Shown here piece by piece: positions 43,392 through 51,992 of a stretch of DNA of 64,000 bases. Every line of letters starts with the position of its first letter. The first letter of the stretch is position 1. Made by a program: the position numbers and the translations under genes. The stretch lies in NCBI RefSeq assembly GCF_040580765.1, contig NZ_CP158687.1, forward strand, positions 806,001-870,000, read 5' to 3'. This DNA is from Lentibacter algarum. GTDB lineage: Bacteria; Pseudomonadota; Alphaproteobacteria; Rhodobacterales; Rhodobacteraceae. The notes under the pieces were generated by a model. It did not search any database. It was not told the DNA's origin and worked only from the letters and a program-made list of their open reading frames with translations.

Positions 43392-44672
43392 TTATGCGCT
43401 GGCTTTTGCGAGAGCTTGGTCGAGGTCAGCGATCAGGTCCTTTGCGTCCTCAATTCCGATTGAAATCCGTACAACGCTTGGGCCCGCGCCTGCCGCTTCC
43501 TGCTGCTCTGGGGTAAGCTGGCGGTGTGTTGTGGAGGCAGAATGGATCACAAGGCTGCGCGTGTCTCCAAGGTTTGCAACATGGCTGAAGATTTCGAGAC
43601 TATCCACGAATTTGAGGCAGGATTCATAGCCACCTTTGAGCGCAATTGTGAACAAGCCACCAGCACCTTTCGGACAGATATTGGCCACCCGCGCGTTATA
43701 AGGTGAAGACTTTAGGCCCGCATAGGTGACGTAATCAACAGCCTCGTGGCCTTCCAGCCAGCCCGCAATTTGTTCAGCGTTCTGCACATGCCGCTCCATG
43801 CGCAGGCTCAGTGTTTCGATGCCCATGAGAGTGTAATGCGCTGCCTGTGGGTTCATCGTCATGCCCAGATCGCGCAGACCAATGGCGATGCCATGAAACG
43901 TGTAGGCGAGCGCGCCGAATGTTTCATGAAACTTAAGGCCGTGATAGGCAGGCTCTGGCTCGGATAGAGAAGGGAATTTGTCAGACGCCGACCAGTCAAA
44001 CTTGCCAGAGTCTACAACGCAGCCCCCTGTCACGGTACCGTTGCCTGTGAGGTATTTTGTGGTGGAGTGCACAACAAGCGTGGCGCCGTGCTCGATCGGG
44101 TTGCAGAGATAGGGTGTCGCTGATGTGTTATCGACGATAAGCGGAATGCCTGCAGCGTCTGAGATCGCTGAAATCGCATCCAGATCGGTGATATAGCCGC
44201 CGGGGTTGGCGATCGATTCACAAAAAACTGCGCGGGTGTCATCGTCGATGGCGGCTTTGACTGCTTCAAGATCATCAAAGTCGACAAACTTAGCAGACCA
44301 GCCGAAGCGTTTTATCGTTTGAGAGAACTGCGTGATTGTTCCGCCATACAGGCGCGAGGATGCGACAACATTGCGCCCGGGTGCCATCAGGGGGAAGAGC
44401 GCCATGATCTGGGCTGCATGGCCAGAAGAACAGCAAACTGCGCCTTGGCCACCTTCGAGTGTGGCAATGCGCTCCGCCAGAACTGCAACCGTCGGGTTTG
44501 TCAGGCGAGAGTAAATATAGCCTACCTCTTGCAAGTTGAAGAGCGCTGCTGCGTGGTCAGCATCCCGAAAGACATAGGCTGTTGTCTGGTAAATTGGCGT
44601 TTGGCGCGCGCCCGTGGCAGGGTCTGGTGCTGCGCCTGCGTGAATTTGAAGTGTGTCGAATCCGTAAGCCAT
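43392..44672 (-). CDS. metY: O-acetylhomoserine aminocarboxypropyltransferase (sulfhydrylase)
   Basis: PLP enzyme that makes homocysteine (or methionine) from O-acetylhomoserine and sulfide. The 426-residue protein has FDTLQIHAGAAPDPATGARQTPIYQTT, SSGHAAQIMALF, IVDNTSATPYLC and the PLP lysine motif VVHSTTKYLTGNG. Its length, longer than cystathionine synthases, matches MetY. The ATG is preceded by GGGAGG. The leader upstream can form alternative stems that include this ribosome site. It has no neighbours of the same pathway. Confidence 0.95.
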   Translation of the reverse strand: MAYGFDTLQIHAGAAPDPATGARQTPIYQTTAYVFRDADHAAALFNLQEVGYIYSRLTNPTVAVLAERIATLEGGQGAVCCSSGHAAQIMALFPLMAPGRNVVASSRLYGGTITQFSQTIKRFGWSAKFVDFDDLEAVKAAIDDDTRAVFCESIANPGGYITDLDAISAISDAAGIPLIVDNTSATPYLCNPIEHGATLVVHSTTKYLTGNGTVTGGCVVDSGKFDWSASDKFPSLSEPEPAYHGLKFHETFGALAYTFHGIAIGLRDLGMTMNPQAAHYTLMGIETLSLRMERHVQNAEQIAGWLEGHEAVDYVTYAGLKSSPYNARVANICPKGAGGLFTIALKGGYESCLKFVDSLEIFSHVANLGDTRSLVIHSASTTHRQLTPEQQEAAGAGPSVVRISIGIEDAKDLIADLDQALAKASA

Positions 44673-44760
44673 TTGGGCCTCCCAAGTGTGTGTTTGGGCA
44701 AATGTTAGGCAAAGTGACGGACCTTCACAACTGGGAGTGCCCTAAGAGGGACAGGAGTTC
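44673..44760 (-). promoter_or_regulatory. Structured leader of metY
   Basis: Read on the minus strand, the leader contains CCCTCTTAGGG and two alternative stems near the ATG. Segment CCCAA/TTGGG at 44681-44685 can pair either with 44694-44698 or with 44673-44677. The ribosome site (44678-44683) overlaps the shared arm. This arrangement could act as a translation switch; it does not match the SAM-II consensus as I know it. Confidence 0.4.
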
Positions 44761-44809
44761 AAAACTTGTTCCGAACGCGGAATGCTCTGCCCTCTATAGC
44801 GAGGATCTC

Positions 44810-44822
44810 AGAACATTGTTCT
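44810..44822. promoter_or_regulatory. Palindrome upstream of metY
   Basis: AGAACA-T-TGTTCT, a perfect inverted repeat about 140 bases upstream of the metY start and next to a possible TATAGA -10 element (minus strand). Candidate operator; regulator unknown. Confidence 0.35.
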
Positions 44823-44825
44823 GTC

Positions 44826-45830
44826 TCAACGCATCCAGAAGCCTTCGCGCTTGATGCGGTTGCGGATGGCCTGTTCCTTGCGGGGCAGGTCGTTCTGATC
44901 AAAAAGCGCGCGCACTTTTTCTCCCCGACCTTGATAGACCATGCGCTTGATCGGATTATAAGCTTTCAGAGCTTTTTTGAGCTTGTTGGGCGCGCATACC
45001 TGCTCAAGCGCCGCGATAACATTGTCCGCTTCACGCGCATAAAGCATAGGAAATAACCTATAATGACAGCTAACAGCCCCGTCTAGATAGCCGTCAGGCA
45101 GTGTATCTCGGCCGCCGCCGAGCGCATGAATAACCAGCGGCAGGGCCACCTGATCAAGCCATGGGTCCATTGTTTGACAGACCAGCTCGCGTGGGGGGCA
45201 GTCGCGTATGGCCAGAGCGTATTCGAGAAATTTTTCACCAAATTCATGCGGACATTTATAAAAGAAGAAGCCTGCGTTGAAGTATAGATACCGTTTCCAA
45301 TATTCATCAGGCTGAGATTGATCGAGAGAGCTTTTGTAATCAAGCCCGAATTTGTCATAGAGCGACTTCCATATCTCGCCATATCCTGGCCCGTAGAGCT
45401 CAAGTGTTGGCCAAGTGCCTTCACGCTTGAGTGAAGCCGAGGGCTTATTAAAATTGAAGGGAACAGATGTGAGTTCGTCTGTAATGAGCGTATCTGTGTC
45501 AAAGAAAACAAAGGGCTTGCCTTTGGGGAGGGCTGTCAGTGCTTCGATCTTGTTGCCGTAAGCATAAGCATTTCCGAAAGCCTTGCTTTCAAAGGGAATA
45601 ATCTCGACATCAAGATCATTGAGGGCTTCTAGAACGAGAGTGTCGTCCATACGCGGATCACGCGGCCAAAGGGGGCCGGGTTGCGGCTCTGCCACAATCA
45701 GGCGGCCTTTGAAATTAGGGCTGAATTCTCTCACAGAGGCAGCAAACAGAAGCGCCTCGTATTGCAGGCGCCCAGCCTGTCCGATCACAAAAACATTAAA
45801 ATCGTCGGTTGTCTTAGGTTTTGCAGCCAT
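44826..45830 (-). CDS. Unrecognised protein with a GT-A-like DxD motif
   Basis: A 334-residue soluble protein with no signal peptide or membrane spans. It opens FNVFVIGQAGRLQYEALLFAASVREFSP, followed by GNKIEALTAL and FVFFDTDTLITDELTSVPF; the DTD with flanking hydrophobic strand resembles the metal site of GT-A glycosyltransferases of the GT8/DUF-type. Later motifs are YLYFNAGFFFYKCPHEFG and TMDPWLDQVALPLVIHALGGG, again like the asn/asp contacts of those enzymes. It is encoded singly between metY and the SOS cassette, on the minus strand. I would call it a glycosyltransferase-like protein of unknown substrate. Confidence 0.7.
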   Translation of the reverse strand: MAAKPKTTDDFNVFVIGQAGRLQYEALLFAASVREFSPNFKGRLIVAEPQPGPLWPRDPRMDDTLVLEALNDLDVEIIPFESKAFGNAYAYGNKIEALTALPKGKPFVFFDTDTLITDELTSVPFNFNKPSASLKREGTWPTLELYGPGYGEIWKSLYDKFGLDYKSSLDQSQPDEYWKRYLYFNAGFFFYKCPHEFGEKFLEYALAIRDCPPRELVCQTMDPWLDQVALPLVIHALGGGRDTLPDGYLDGAVSCHYRLFPMLYAREADNVIAALEQVCAPNKLKKALKAYNPIKRMVYQGRGEKVRALFDQNDLPRKEQAIRNRIKREGFWMR

Positions 45831-46064
45831 AGGCTCCGCTCAGCACTCGTTATTTGTTGCGAGTATAGAGACAATCAACGGCTGCGTCCAAGGGGCTTAC
45901 GAAGAATTAGAAACAATAAAATAGCACAGAGCCCCAAGCGACACTGCGTTGCCCTTTGGGTCGTGTGGCAGGCAGTTTCGATCTTCACTAAGGGTACATC
46001 GTCGCGTGGCTGAGAAGGTTCAATTCGTTTTTGTTCAAGGCATCTACTTTTGACCCAGGATTGT

Positions 46065-46090
46065 AAAAAAAATATCTCACGGCTTGAGAT
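46065..46090 (-). terminator. Minus-strand hairpin with T8 tract
   Basis: ATCTCA pairs with TGAGAT (46074-46079 and 46085-46090). Read on the minus strand it is followed by ATTTTTTTTAC, a good intrinsic terminator shape. No minus-strand gene ends here, so it may stop antisense transcripts from the imu cassette. The rest of the 45831-46118 gap shows no gene. Confidence 0.45.
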
Positions 46091-46093
46091 TTG

Positions 46094-46108
46094 GAACATT
46101 TAGTGAAC
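46094..46108 (+). promoter_or_regulatory. LexA (SOS) box of the imu cassette
   Basis: GAAC-ATTTAGT-GAAC is an exact match to the alphaproteobacterial LexA direct repeat GAAC-N7-GAAC. It lies 10 bases before the imuA ATG, as expected for a damage-inducible promoter of imuA-imuB-dnaE2. Confidence 0.85.
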
Positions 46109-46118
46109 ATAAAGCCTG

Positions 46119-46700
46119 ATGCGTGTCAGATTCTCAGATGTGTTTCCGCTCAAAGCCTGCCGGTACCACGAGGTAACAGGTGCAGGCTCGTATAGCTTTG
46201 CTGCCATTTGCTGTGGTGTCACATCAGGTAAGGCCATTTGGTTTGTCGAAGGCTGGGTGCCTGAGGTGCTCAATCCTCACGGGTTGCAAACCTATTGTGA
46301 TCCACATCGTGTCTTGATCGGGAAATGTGCTGGTGCCCATGATATATTAGCCGCAACAGAAGAAGCTTTGAGATCGGGTTCTGTGTCACTGGTCGTCGCC
46401 GAACTTACTAAGCCGCTGACTTTGATAGCTGGGCGTAGATTGCAACTCGCAGCAGAAGCGGGTTCGTCTACGGGATTGATGATTGTGCGTGAGGGCATGG
46501 GGAGTAATGCAACGCAAACCCGTTGGTCTATTTCACCTGCCTATTCACCAGATGACTCGACACAAATGCAATGGGAGCTTAATAAGAACAAATCGGGAAC
46601 ATGTGGAGATTGGAAGGTCTGCTGGAATGATGAAGCGCATCGTATCTCTGTGGTTTCCGAACCTGCCCAGCGAGCGCATTCTGCGTACAAAGCATATTGA
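46119..46700 (+). CDS. imuA: ImuA, SOS mutasome accessory protein
   Basis: RecA-like accessory factor of the ImuA-ImuB-DnaE2 translesion complex, 193 residues. The sequence is divergent (FSDVFPLKACRYHEVTGAGSYSFAAICC, LVVAELTKPLTLIAGRRLQLAAEAG, GLMIVREG) but matches the alphaproteobacterial ImuA group and lacks a Walker A. Identity rests partly on position before imuB and dnaE2 and on the SOS box. The ATG is only 10 bases from that box, so the leader is very short. Its 3' end overlaps the imuB start by 74 bases. Confidence 0.85.
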   Translation: MRVRFSDVFPLKACRYHEVTGAGSYSFAAICCGVTSGKAIWFVEGWVPEVLNPHGLQTYCDPHRVLIGKCAGAHDILAATEEALRSGSVSLVVAELTKPLTLIAGRRLQLAAEAGSSTGLMIVREGMGSNATQTRWSISPAYSPDDSTQMQWELNKNKSGTCGDWKVCWNDEAHRISVVSEPAQRAHSAYKAY

Positions 46701-48102
46701 GGGTCCCTTCGCTGTTATCGCACAGATCAAGAATGCGGATCGTCTTATTTGCCTGAATGAGATGGCTCAAGAACGTGGGTTGAGGCGTGGTATGGGTTTG
46801 GCTGATGCCCGTTCATTTTGTCCGCAGCTAAAAACAGAATTGCACAACGCTCAGGCGGATCAGTTATTTCAAGACCGCCTTCTCAGATGGGCCAAACGCT
46901 ATTGTCCGTGGGTTGGGAAGGATGGCGTCGATGGATTAATTCTTGATATCACTGGTTCGGCCCACCTGCTGGGGGGGGAGGTGGCGTTACTGAGCGACAT
47001 TCGAATGCGACTGGCCCGATCTAAACTGACGGTCTGTGTTGGCATAGGTGACACATTGGGCGCGGCATGGGCTTTGGCACATTTCGGTCAGGGCTGTGCT
47101 GACACTAGCGACACCCTGAGCGCGATCCAGAGGCTACCCATCGCTTGCCTTCGAATCACGACTAAGGAGGACACCACCTTACAGCGTTTAGGCATCAAGA
47201 CGGTCGGGCAGCTTGCGGCCCTGCCTCGCGCTACGGTTGGTCAACGGTTTGGGGCATCGGTTTTGATGCGATTGGATCAAGCGCTAGGCCGTCAAGCTGA
47301 GAGCATTTCCCCAGAAGCCAATGCGCCAACCTATTCGACACGGCTCACGTTGCCTGAGCCCATTGGCTTAGCGAAGGATGTGATGGCGGGTGTAGAACGC
47401 CTGCTTTACCCGTTGTGTAAAAAACTGACAGACAACATGTCAGGTGTGCGGGTGCTGTCTTTGTCTTGTCGGCGCATTGACGGGGGTGATCAAACCGTTG
47501 AATTGCGTCTTGCACGACCTCTTCGTGATCCAACTCGAATACTTCCATTATTCGAAAGGGGGGTTGGAGAGATAGATTCTGGCTTTGGCATTGACCAATT
47601 ACGTTTGGTCGCCGTTCAGGTGGAAGCTTTACCCGTCGAGCAAACCACACAAGCCACTCAAGGCAAATCACGACATGATGACGGTTTGCACGATTTGATC
47701 ACGCGGCTGGGAAATCGTATCGGACTAGAGAACATCCAGAGGTTTTTGCCCGCTGACAGCCATATTCCTGAACGCAGCTTCATGATTGCACCCGCAGCTT
47801 GGTCAGAGCCTACGGGTGCATGGGTGACTTGGAACCCACGACCTATTCGATTGTTTCAGCCTGAGTATGTGGCCGCAGCGACAACTGTTCCGCCCAAGAG
47901 ATTCAAATGGCGGGGTATGTCCTTTCAGATTGGGCGCACAACGGGACCAGAGCGCATTGCTCCAGAATGGTGGTTTGATGATGAAAACTGGCGACACGGT
48001 GTGCGGGACTATTGGAAAGTAGAGACCCGTGAAGGTCATCGGTTATGGATGTTTTATACGCCTCAAAACCCAAGTTGGTTTGTGCATGGGATGTTCGCAT
48101 GA
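46627..48102 (+). CDS. imuB: ImuB, Y-family polymerase-like mutasome protein
   Basis: Inactive Y-family polymerase homolog (491 residues) that bridges DnaE2 to the beta clamp. The N-terminus is RIVSLWFPNLPSERILRTKH, where the catalytic aspartates of true Y-family enzymes are replaced, then RGMGLADARSFCPQL, WVGKDGVDGLILDITGSAHLLGG and AAWALAHFG. Two ATGs open the gene (46627, 46630). A longer frame starting inside imuA is not used. The stop overlaps the dnaE2 start (ATGA). Confidence 0.93.
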   Translation: MMKRIVSLWFPNLPSERILRTKHIEGPFAVIAQIKNADRLICLNEMAQERGLRRGMGLADARSFCPQLKTELHNAQADQLFQDRLLRWAKRYCPWVGKDGVDGLILDITGSAHLLGGEVALLSDIRMRLARSKLTVCVGIGDTLGAAWALAHFGQGCADTSDTLSAIQRLPIACLRITTKEDTTLQRLGIKTVGQLAALPRATVGQRFGASVLMRLDQALGRQAESISPEANAPTYSTRLTLPEPIGLAKDVMAGVERLLYPLCKKLTDNMSGVRVLSLSCRRIDGGDQTVELRLARPLRDPTRILPLFERGVGEIDSGFGIDQLRLVAVQVEALPVEQTTQATQGKSRHDDGLHDLITRLGNRIGLENIQRFLPADSHIPERSFMIAPAAWSEPTGAWVTWNPRPIRLFQPEYVAAATTVPPKRFKWRGMSFQIGRTTGPERIAPEWWFDDENWRHGVRDYWKVETREGHRLWMFYTPQNPSWFVHGMFA

Positions 48103-51100
48103 GCTACGCCGAACTTTGCACCACGAGTAATTTCACTTTCCTCAAAGGTGCATCTCACCCCGAAGAGCTCGTGACACGGGCCGCTGAGCTCGGATTGTCT
48201 GCCATTGCGATCACGGACCATAATTCATTGGCGGGTGTTGTACGGGCGTATGCGGCCCTGAAAGAATTGAAGCGCACTGCATCAGAGGGCGTCATCATAC
48301 GATCAAGCAAACAGATGGATCACAGCAGTCGGCAAGATACAGGGGGGACATTGCTAAACGGTCCCGATGTTAGGAGCCAATTTCCCAAACTGATCGTAGG
48401 GGCAAGATTGGTGTTGCAGGATAGCTTGGTGCATTGGGTCGCATTACCCAAAGATCGTCAGGGCTATGAGGCACTGTCTCGCCTTTTAACACTCGGTAAG
48501 ATGCGTGCCGAAAAAGGTGAATGCCATCTATTCCATCATGATGTGTTGGACGGAGCCAAGGGCATGATCTTGATTGGCCTTCCTCAGGGGGGCCGCAAAC
48601 AGACTGCTGGGCACATCGCAGAGATAGTCAGAGCATTCCCCTCAAACGTATATCTGGGGTGTGCGCCAAGATATGATGGCAGCGATCAAGCCTATTTTGA
48701 TCAATGTATGTCTTTGTCACATACAACCTCTGCGCCGATGGTGGCTGTAGGTGATGTGCTTTTACACCACGGATCTCGCCGGCAATTGGCTGATGTCCTG
48801 ACGTGCTTGCGTGAAAGGTGTCGTATTGATGATATTGGCAAACGCGCCCTCCCCAATGCAGAGCGTCGGCTCAAGGGCATCGATGATATGGCTCGATTGT
48901 TTCGCAATCACCCTGCAGTGATTAGACGGACGCAAGAGATCGCAGACAAGTGTAGTTTTTGCCTGTCTGAACTTTCCTATGAATACCCTACGGAAGTTAC
49001 AGAGGGGGAAACGGCCCATGACCGACTGGTCCGGTTGACAGCCAGCGGCCTGAAACGGCGCTACCCGAATGGCATAACAGAGCGTGTGCGTGCTTTGGTT
49101 GAAAAAGAGCTGTCACTGGTGAAGACGCTCGGGTTTGCTGCGTATTTCCTGACCGTGCATGACATTGTGACCTTTGCACGCTCTCAAGGAATTTTGTGTC
49201 AGGGGCGTGGGTCTGCTGCCAATTCGATCCTGTGCTACGCGCTGGGGATCACTGATGTTGGGCCTGAGACGATTACCATGGTGTTCGAGAGGTTTATGTC
49301 TGAACACCGTGGTGAACCACCCGATATTGATATCGACTTCGAGCATGAGCGCCGTGAAGAAGTGATCCAGTATATCTACGAGACATATGGCAGGCACAGG
49401 GCGGGGCTGTGCGCCACGGTCATTCACTTTCGCACGCGTGCCGCGATCAGGGAAGTGGGTGCGGTCATGGGGCTGTCACAGAACGTGCTGAGCGGGTTGA
49501 GCAGTCAAATCTGGGGGATGTCGGGTGCTCAAGTCGATGAAGCCCGTGTGCGCGAACTTGGCCTTGACCTCAGTGATCGCCGTTTGTCTCAAACGCTACG
49601 TTTGATTGGTGAGATGATCGGATTCCCCCGTCACCTGTCCCAACATGTAGGGGGTTTTGTCATCACACAAGGGCGGCTGGATGAGCTTTGCCCTATTGAA
49701 AATGCGGCAATGGATGACCGCACGGTGATTGAATGGGACAAGGATGATATTGATACGTTGGGCATCCTGAAGGTTGATATCCTGTCGTTGGGAATGTTGA
49801 CCTGTATCCGCAAGTGCTTTGATCTGATTGCCTTGCATGGGGGCTCGAAATTGGACATTGCAAGCGTTCCACAAGAAGACACCAAGACTTATGATATGCT
49901 GTGCAAGGCTGATGCGGTTGGGGTGTTCCAAGTGGAAAGCCGAGCTCAAATGAATTTCCTACCCCGCATGCGGCCACGCACATTCTACGATTTAGTGATT
50001 GAGGTCGCTATTGTACGTCCTGGCCCGATCCAAGGTGGCATGGTTCACCCTTATATCAACCGGCGACAAGGCAAGGAACCGGTCAGTTTTCCATCCAAGG
50101 CATTGGAAGCTGTGCTGGGTAAAACATGCGGCGTTCCGTTGTTTCAAGAACAAGCTATGCAAATCGCTGTGGTCGCAGCAGGCTTTGCTCCAGAGGAGGC
50201 TGATCATCTACGGCGATCCTTGGCTACCTTCCGGAAAATGGGAACCATTGGAACATTTCGTGATCGGTTCATCCGTGGAATGTTGCAACGTGGATACGAT
50301 CCCGATTTTGCGGATTGTTGCTTTTCTCAAATCGAGGGTTTCGGTGAATATGGCTTCCCTGAAAGTCACGCTGCGGCATTCGCAATGTTAGCCTATGTGT
50401 CAGCATGGTTAAAATGTCACCACCCAGCGGCCTTTGCATGTGCGCTTCTGAATTCACAGCCAATGGGGTTCTATGCTCCCGCTCAGATCGTAAGGGATGC
50501 CCGCGAACACAACATCGAAACCCGACCAGTCTGTGTCAATAACTCGGGCTGGAACAACCACTTAGAAAAGCGAACAGACGGTACTTTGGCCCTTCGATTG
50601 GGGTTTCGGCAAATCAAAGGCATGAAGAGGGACGATGCAGAGTGGATCGTTTCCGCCCGTGGGAATGGATACCATGATATTCCAAGCCTATGGCATCGTG
50701 CAGGGGTATCCCCAAGCACCTTAGAGCGGTTGGCCGAGGCCGACGCCTTTACGGGTGTTGGCCTGACCAGACGTGATGCTCTTTGGCAGGTTAAAGCGAT
50801 CAGGGCTGATAGGCCTTTGCCGCTGTTCAATGATCCAATCGATGGCGAAGTGATTCCCGAGCCAAAGGTGGTGTTACCAATGATGAACTTGGGTGAAGAA
50901 GTCGTTGAAGATTATGTCTCTATGCGGATGTCACTGCGGGCACATCCTGTTGAATTGATACGGCCTACTCTCAATAATGTAACACCACATGCTGAACTGG
51001 CGCGCATTCCGTTGGGCCGTATCGCCGTGTGTGGTCTGGTTATTACCCGCCAGCGGCCTGGCACGGCTTCGGGTGTTATTTTTTTAACACTTGAGGATGA

Positions 51101-51413
51101 AACAGGTGTGAGCAACATCGTTGTTTGGCCTAAAGTCTATGAGAAATTCCGAAAGGCCGTGATGGGGGGGCGGTTGTTGCAAATAGCTGGATATCTGCAA
51201 CGTGAAGGCATTGTCGTGCATCTAATTGCTCAAGATATTCAGGATATGTCGCATCGGTTGTCCGAGCTTGGTCACCCAATGGGAGAGGCCGTTGGTCAGA
51301 CCTTGCCGCATGCAGACGATACACCCCGAGCTCATCACACTACTTCAGCAAGTCGCGCGTACCATCCACGTGATCAAGCCAAGAAGCTGTTTCCAAGCAG
51401 GGACTTTCATTAG
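48099..51413 (+). CDS. dnaE2: Error-prone DNA polymerase DnaE2
   Basis: Alternative C-family polymerase III alpha subunit for damage-induced mutagenesis, 1104 residues. It begins YAELCTTSNFTFLKGASHPEELV with the PHP domain (IAITDHNSLAGVVRAYAAL). The polymerase aspartates are in EPPDIDIDFEHERREEVIQY; FGEYGFPESHAAAFA and GVPLFQEQAMQIAVVAAG are typical. An OB domain ends the protein (GLVITRQRPGTASGVIFLTLED). The chosen ATG overlaps the imuB stop; a longer frame lies in imuB. Length and lack of the DnaE1 C-terminal clamp region fit DnaE2. Confidence 0.96.
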   Translation: MSYAELCTTSNFTFLKGASHPEELVTRAAELGLSAIAITDHNSLAGVVRAYAALKELKRTASEGVIIRSSKQMDHSSRQDTGGTLLNGPDVRSQFPKLIVGARLVLQDSLVHWVALPKDRQGYEALSRLLTLGKMRAEKGECHLFHHDVLDGAKGMILIGLPQGGRKQTAGHIAEIVRAFPSNVYLGCAPRYDGSDQAYFDQCMSLSHTTSAPMVAVGDVLLHHGSRRQLADVLTCLRERCRIDDIGKRALPNAERRLKGIDDMARLFRNHPAVIRRTQEIADKCSFCLSELSYEYPTEVTEGETAHDRLVRLTASGLKRRYPNGITERVRALVEKELSLVKTLGFAAYFLTVHDIVTFARSQGILCQGRGSAANSILCYALGITDVGPETITMVFERFMSEHRGEPPDIDIDFEHERREEVIQYIYETYGRHRAGLCATVIHFRTRAAIREVGAVMGLSQNVLSGLSSQIWGMSGAQVDEARVRELGLDLSDRRLSQTLRLIGEMIGFPRHLSQHVGGFVITQGRLDELCPIENAAMDDRTVIEWDKDDIDTLGILKVDILSLGMLTCIRKCFDLIALHGGSKLDIASVPQEDTKTYDMLCKADAVGVFQVESRAQMNFLPRMRPRTFYDLVIEVAIVRPGPIQGGMVHPYINRRQGKEPVSFPSKALEAVLGKTCGVPLFQEQAMQIAVVAAGFAPEEADHLRRSLATFRKMGTIGTFRDRFIRGMLQRGYDPDFADCCFSQIEGFGEYGFPESHAAAFAMLAYVSAWLKCHHPAAFACALLNSQPMGFYAPAQIVRDAREHNIETRPVCVNNSGWNNHLEKRTDGTLALRLGFRQIKGMKRDDAEWIVSARGNGYHDIPSLWHRAGVSPSTLERLAEADAFTGVGLTRRDALWQVKAIRADRPLPLFNDPIDGEVIPEPKVVLPMMNLGEEVVEDYVSMRMSLRAHPVELIRPTLNNVTPHAELARIPLGRIAVCGLVITRQRPGTASGVIFLTLEDETGVSNIVVWPKVYEKFRKAVMGGRLLQIAGYLQREGIVVHLIAQDIQDMSHRLSELGHPMGEAVGQTLPHADDTPRAHHTTSASRAYHPRDQAKKLFPSRDFH

Positions 51414-51799
51414 GATGAGGACAGAGAATTGGACGCCAGCTCCTATTTTGAAAACGACTATGGAAAGCAGGATCCAATTTATCTCTTTTGAAATTGGATT
51501 TTCAGTATGCGTTGAAGTGGTCACTCTGGGTAAAAACTGGTCTGAACGATCAATGAACGCCACAGGTTGGCGATCAGGCACACGCCAGTTTGTATTATAT
51601 GAGCAAGACCAGACTGCCTAAGTGCCTTGGACGTATGCGATCCGCGCATTTTGATCCGAGCGTTTTTGAAGATAAACGTCATCCGCCGAATACCACTGAG
51701 ACTGAAGCTGACGCATTTATTTTCTGTTTATGTGTCGGCAAGACTTACAAGTATGGCCTGATGGGCCATTAAAGTAAGGAAAATAAATGATTTTGTAAG
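51414..51799. other. 386-base gap after dnaE2 without an assigned gene
   Basis: No gene is recognised. Two small overlapping frames exist (plus, 51415-51621, 68 codons; minus, 51345-51581, 78 codons). A strong inverted repeat lies at 51472-51499 (ATCCAATTT with AAATTGGAT, 10-base loop). Nearer the tRNA is a weak hairpin, ATGGCC-TGATG-GGCCAT (51752-51768), which could help end the tRNA transcript. Confidence 0.5.
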
Positions 51800-51883
51800 T
51801 GGTGGGCGACCCTGGAATCGAACCAGGCGTGCGTCTCCGCGAGGGAGTTACAGTCCCCTGCCACACCTTGCGGCCTGTCGCCC
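51800..51883 (-). tRNA. tRNA-Tyr (GTA)
   Basis: 84 bases with encoded CCA. Acceptor GGGCGAC pairs with GTCGCCC; D arm GCC...GGC; anticodon loop CTGTAAC with anticodon GTA (plus-strand bases 51849-51851); a long variable arm as in class II tRNAs; T arm CCTGG-TTCGATT-CCAGG. Confidence 0.95.
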
Positions 51884-51992
51884 ACTGAGGGAGGGGATTA
51901 CTTGCCTCGCTAAGGGTCGTCAACAGCAAATTGGCATGATAAGCGGCGCAGAGGAGAGAAAATGTCTCTCAGCTTGAAAACAGGGTCTTGCG

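Noticed and set aside
44810..44822. AGAACATTGTTCT as an SOS box
   Set aside because: The alphaproteobacterial LexA site is a direct repeat GAAC-N7-GAAC; this is an inverted repeat with three bases between arms.
46483..46626. Longer imuB start inside imuA
   Set aside because: The ImuB homology begins at KRIVSLWF; the extension is out-of-frame imuA sequence.
46119..51883. Mutasome cassette as an island integrated at tRNA-Tyr
   Set aside because: The tRNA gene is intact and nearby, but no duplicated tRNA end and no integrase were seen; reading by eye gives no boundary repeat.
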